Source of the DNA: Phycisphaerales bacterium UBA7708
GTDB taxonomy: Bacteria > Planctomycetota > Phycisphaerae > Sedimentisphaerales > Anaerohalosphaeraceae
Reading direction: 5' to 3'
Assembly: GCA_002482415.1 (NCBI GenBank)
Contig: DLFY01000001.1
Coordinates: 11,825-19,353, forward strand
DNA: 7,529 nt
How positions within the stretch are numbered: the first letter of the stretch is position 1; every line of letters begins with the position of its first letter. Shown piece after piece: positions 4,793 to 7,529 of the stretch. The notes below the pieces were generated by a model, which saw nothing but the letters and a program-made list of their open reading frames with translations, had not been told where the DNA came from and ran no database searches. Position numbers and translations under genes: made by a program.

Positions 4793-6610
4793 ATGAGAAT
4801 AGAAAGGAAAACAACTGTGCCCAAGATTCAGTTTAAGATTACACTGTGCGACGCGCCGAGCTGCATTCAGAAGCAGTCCAAGCAGATTCGTCAGGCGCTG
4901 GATAAAGAACTGGAAAAACAAGGTCTCAAAGAGAAAGTCAGCATCCATTTAAGCGGCTGCCTCGGGATGTGCGCCAAAGGCCCCATTATGATTATCAACC
5001 CGGGGTATGTGATGTATGGCAATGTGACTGAAGGCGATATCGCGGAAATTGTCGAATCGCACCTGAAGCACAACAAACCGGTGGCTCGCCTGGTCATCGG
5101 GGAAGACCATCTGTATAACCGGTTTTTCCGTATTTTCGGCGATGTGGACTTCTTCGGCAAGCAGATGCGCATCGCGCTTCGCAACTGCGGTATCATTGAC
5201 CCTGAAAATATCGACGACTACCTGTCGCTTCGCGGCTATGAAGCGCTGGCCAAGGCGCTGACCGAGATGACGCCTGAGCAGGTTGTCGCTGAAATCAAGA
5301 AAAGCGGTCTTCGCGGCCGCGGCGGCGCCGGTTTCCCGACGGGAATGAAATGGGAATTCACCGCCAAGCAGCCCGGGCCTGAAAAATATGTGATCTGCAA
5401 CGCCGACGAGGGCGACCCGGGTGCATTTATGGACCGCAGCGCCATCGAAGGCGATCCCCATACGGTCATTGAGGGGATGGTCATCGGCGGCTATGCCATC
5501 GGTTCCAGCAAGGGTATCGTTTATATTCGGGCCGAATACCCGCTGGCCATCAAGCGTCTTGAAAAGGCGATTGCCGCGGCCCGGGAAAACGGCTTCCTTG
5601 GTACGAACATTTTAGGTTCGAATTTCTCCTATGATATTGAAATTCGGCTGGGTGCCGGTGCCTTTGTCTGCGGTGAAGAAACCGCGTTGATTCATTCGAT
5701 TGAAGGGTCCCGCGGGATGCCGCGGCCTCGTCCTCCGTTCCCGTCGGTCAGCGGTCTGTTCGGCAAGCCCACCCTGATCAATAACGTGGAAACCTGGGCC
5801 AATATTCCGGTGATTCTGCTTGACGGCGGCACCTGGTTTTCGGGCGTCGGCACAGCCACCAGCAAGGGAACCAAGGTGTTCGCCCTGGCCGGCAAAGTTC
5901 GCAATACCGGCCTTGTCGAAGTGCCGATGGGTACGACGCTGCGTGAAATCGTGTTTGATATCGGCGGCGGTATTCCCAATGAACGAAAATTCAAGGCCAT
6001 TCAGACCGGCGGTCCCTCCGGCGGATGTCTGCCTGAACAGTATCTGGATACGCCCATCGACTATGAATCGCTGGCCAAGGCCGGCTCAATTATGGGTTCC
6101 GGCGGCATGATTGTCATCGACGAAGATTCCTGCATGGTCAATCTTGCCAAGTTCTTCATCGAATTTACTCAGGATGAATCCTGCGGCAAATGTACTCCCT
6201 GCCGTGAAGGAACCAAGCGGATGCTTGAGATTCTGACCCGGATCACCGAAGGCAAAGGCCAGCCCGGCGACATCGAAAAGCTGGAACGTCTGGGTACGAT
6301 GATCAAGAAATCATCGCTGTGCGGCCTGGGACAGTCGGCCCCCAATCCGATTCTGAGCACCATCAAGAATTTCCGTGAGGAATACGAAGAGCATATTCAT
6401 CACAAGAAATGCCGTGCCGGCGTCTGTTCGTCGCTGCTGAGCTACACCATCAATGACAAGTGTGTCGGCTGCGGCGCATGCAAACGGGTTTGCCCGGTTG
6501 ACGCCATCGAGGGAACACGCAAAGAAAAGCATCGGATTGATCAGAACAAGTGTATCAAGTGCGGTCAGTGTTATCAAACCTGTAAGTTCAGCGCGATCAC
6601 ACGTGCCTAA
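4793..6610 (+). CDS. hndC: NuoF-like NAD(P)H/FMN Fe-S subunit of multimeric (FeFe) hydrogenase (HydB/HndC)
   Basis: Flavoprotein subunit that exchanges electrons between NAD(P)H and the Fe-S chain of the hydrogenase complex; in HydABC enzymes it is the proposed bifurcation site. Counting from ATG 4793 (605 aa): an N-terminal thioredoxin-fold [2Fe-2S] domain with C19, C24, C56, C60; an FMN/NADH domain with GRGGAGFPTGMKW (175-187), NADEGDPGAF (203-212) and GAGAFVCGEETALI (287-300); and a NuoF-type [4Fe-4S] site SCGKCTPC (C464, C467, C470) plus C510. HHKKCRAGVC (536-545) is a His/Cys cluster that may bind zinc in this family, and the C-terminus is a two-cluster ferredoxin (C557/560/563/567 and C587/590/593/597). 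The last cluster lacks the usual Pro (CKF). Two starts are credible: ATG 4793, with GGAAAGG inside the leader hairpin, and GTG 4817 (597 aa), with AAGGA at 4804-4808 eight bases upstream. GTG 4817 looks at least as good, because the first eight residues mostly translate its ribosome binding site. Fusion of these domains separates it from complex I NuoF. Confidence 0.95.
   Translation: MRIERKTTVPKIQFKITLCDAPSCIQKQSKQIRQALDKELEKQGLKEKVSIHLSGCLGMCAKGPIMIINPGYVMYGNVTEGDIAEIVESHLKHNKPVARLVIGEDHLYNRFFRIFGDVDFFGKQMRIALRNCGIIDPENIDDYLSLRGYEALAKALTEMTPEQVVAEIKKSGLRGRGGAGFPTGMKWEFTAKQPGPEKYVICNADEGDPGAFMDRSAIEGDPHTVIEGMVIGGYAIGSSKGIVYIRAEYPLAIKRLEKAIAAARENGFLGTNILGSNFSYDIEIRLGAGAFVCGEETALIHSIEGSRGMPRPRPPFPSVSGLFGKPTLINNVETWANIPVILLDGGTWFSGVGTATSKGTKVFALAGKVRNTGLVEVPMGTTLREIVFDIGGGIPNERKFKAIQTGGPSGGCLPEQYLDTPIDYESLAKAGSIMGSGGMIVIDEDSCMVNLAKFFIEFTQDESCGKCTPCREGTKRMLEILTRITEGKGQPGDIEKLERLGTMIKKSSLCGLGQSAPNPILSTIKNFREEYEEHIHHKKCRAGVCSSLLSYTINDKCVGCGACKRVCPVDAIEGTRKEKHRIDQNKCIKCGQCYQTCKFSAITRA
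4804..4808 (+). promoter_or_regulatory. Ribosome binding site for the alternative hndC GTG start
   Basis: AAGGA is eight bases before GTG 4817 and lies outside the leader hairpin at 4739-4787. It would allow translation of a 597-residue product even when the upstream site is folded away. Use of both starts, or only this one, cannot be decided from sequence. Confidence 0.5.
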
Positions 6611-6624
6611 AAGGATTATAAGCT

Positions 6625-7529
6625 ATGGAAAAATTGATTACGATTTATATTAACGGCAGAGAATACAAGGTAGAGCCGAACCAGACGATTATGCAGGCGG
6701 CGGACAAGCTGGGTTTCCATATTCCGCGTCTGTGCTATCACCCCAAGCTGTCGATTGAGGGTGCCTGTCGAGTCTGTATTGTCGAGGTGGAAGGCGCCAA
6801 AAGTTTCGTTGCATCGTGTGCCTATCCGGTCAATGATGGGATGAAGATTCACACCAATACGCAGGAACTGCGCCGCGCCCGGCGTGACATCGTGGAACTG
6901 CTGGTGGACAACCACCCGATGGATTGTCACACCTGCGAACGCGACGGCAACTGCGAACTTCAGCGGCTGGCCGCGGCCATGGGCATTCGCGCCCGGCATT
7001 TTGAGGGGGAACGCAAGCAGTATGGCGTGGATGTGTCCGGCCAGGCCATCATACGCAATCCCGATAAATGCATTCTGTGCGGACGCTGCGTCCGTATGTG
7101 TTCGGAAGTGCAGCAGGTTCACAACCTGACACAGGCTCATCGCGGCTTTAATACCGTGGTGATGCCGGCCTACAACATGCCGATGGCCGAAAGTGTCTGT
7201 ACCGCCTGCGGTCAGTGCATCAATGTCTGCCCGACGGCGTCGTTCCTGGAGAAAAATTATACTCAGGAATTATTTGAAAAGCTCAATGACCCGAACCTGA
7301 TTAAAGTAGCACAGTTTGCCCCCTCCGTCCGTGCGGCCATTGGTGAAGCCTTTGGTATAGAAGCCGGCGCGAATATGGAAGGGCAGCTTGTTGCGGCGCT
7401 TCGCAAGCTGGGTTTTGATTATGTATTTGATACTCAGTTTTCCGCCGACCTGACCATCATGGAAGAGGCAACGGAGTTTCTGGAACGGGTGCAGAACAAA
7501 GGCAAGCTGCCGATGATTACCTCCTGCTC
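6625..7529 (+). CDS. hydA: (FeFe) hydrogenase catalytic subunit (HydA/HndD type), 3' end beyond window
   Basis: Catalytic subunit that interconverts protons and H2 at the H-cluster; cytoplasmic. About 301 codons are visible and the frame is open to the last base. Residues 1-78 form a plant-type [2Fe-2S] domain (C37, C48, C51, C65). H97-x3-C101-x2-C104-x5-C110 is the His-ligated [4Fe-4S] site. C149/152/155/159 and C192/195/198/202 are two ferredoxin clusters. The H-domain begins near 216 with KVAQFAPSVRAAIGEAFG, and the window ends inside the first H-cluster motif, LPMITSC followed by a codon starting TC (Ser). The Fe-S arrangement matches NAD(P)-linked multimeric enzymes such as HndD and HydA rather than small monomeric hydrogenases. 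ATG 6625 has AAGGA (6611-6615) nine bases upstream and follows hndC by 14 bases, so the two are co-transcribed. Motifs L2 and L3 and any C-terminal domain are not visible. Confidence 0.95.
   Translation, partial: MEKLITIYINGREYKVEPNQTIMQAADKLGFHIPRLCYHPKLSIEGACRVCIVEVEGAKSFVASCAYPVNDGMKIHTNTQELRRARRDIVELLVDNHPMDCHTCERDGNCELQRLAAAMGIRARHFEGERKQYGVDVSGQAIIRNPDKCILCGRCVRMCSEVQQVHNLTQAHRGFNTVVMPAYNMPMAESVCTACGQCINVCPTASFLEKNYTQELFEKLNDPNLIKVAQFAPSVRAAIGEAFGIEAGANMEGQLVAALRKLGFDYVFDTQFSADLTIMEEATEFLERVQNKGKLPMITSC

Noticed and set aside
4793..6610. Respiratory complex I subunit NuoF as the identity of this gene
   Set aside because: The fused N-terminal [2Fe-2S] domain, the C-terminal two-cluster ferredoxin and the adjacent hydrogenase fit HydB/HndC; no other complex I genes are present.
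6625..7529. NuoG or formate dehydrogenase-like protein instead of hydrogenase
   Set aside because: The first 210 residues are shared with NuoG, but the following H-domain start (FAPSVRAAIGEAFG) and the LPMITSC motif are specific to [FeFe] hydrogenases.
1..7529. CRISPR arrays, insertion sequences, tRNA or rRNA genes
   Set aside because: No regularly spaced repeats, transposase frames, terminal inverted repeats or recognisable RNA gene sequences were seen; codon use looks even across the genes.

Overview
This window holds part of the central redox machinery of an anaerobic, probably fermentative bacterium. All six recognisable genes lie on the + strand: glucose-6-phosphate dehydrogenase (zwf), the NADH/NAD+-sensing repressor Rex, a membrane-bound Cache-domain histidine kinase, a small HndB-type [2Fe-2S] thioredoxin-fold protein, a NuoF/HydB/HndC-type flavin and Fe-S diaphorase subunit, and the first ~300 codons of the HydA/HndD-type [FeFe] hydrogenase catalytic subunit, which runs off the right edge. 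Many GTG starts, mid-range GC and the rex-kinase-hydrogenase order suggest an anaerobic member of the Planctomycetota/PVC group (for example Phycisphaerae or Sedimentisphaerales). That is an impression, not something the sequence proves.

Layout. Bases 1-58 hold a strong intrinsic terminator whose U-tract ends at the zwf start. A short competing hairpin sits just upstream, and the 3' arm of the terminator contains a Shine-Dalgarno-like GAGGG. zwf occupies 59-1609. A 251-bp AT-rich gap (1610-1860) carries a good sigma70-type promoter, Rex-type half-sites and a 10-bp tandem repeat. From 1861 the genes form a tight cluster: rex and the kinase overlap by ATGA, the kinase and hndB are 3 bases apart, hndB and hndC are separated by a 95-base leader with a hairpin, and hndC and hydA are 14 bases apart.

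Function. Zwf makes NADPH at the entry to the oxidative pentose phosphate route. The hndB-hndC-hydA products look like subunits of a soluble multimeric NAD(P)-linked [FeFe] hydrogenase (HndABCD or HydABC type), which exchanges electrons among NAD(P)H, H2 and probably ferredoxin. Rex would tie expression to the NADH/NAD+ ratio, and the Cache kinase adds a second, external input. No NuoE/HydC/HndA subunit and no response regulator are encoded in the window, although the enzyme would normally need the first and the kinase would normally need the second.

Most promising points: the redox-sensor pair Rex + Cache kinase built into the hydrogenase operon, the attenuator-like structure before zwf, the operator-like elements before rex, the missing NuoE partner, and the Ser in place of the expected Cys where the hydrogenase L1 motif is cut by the window end.
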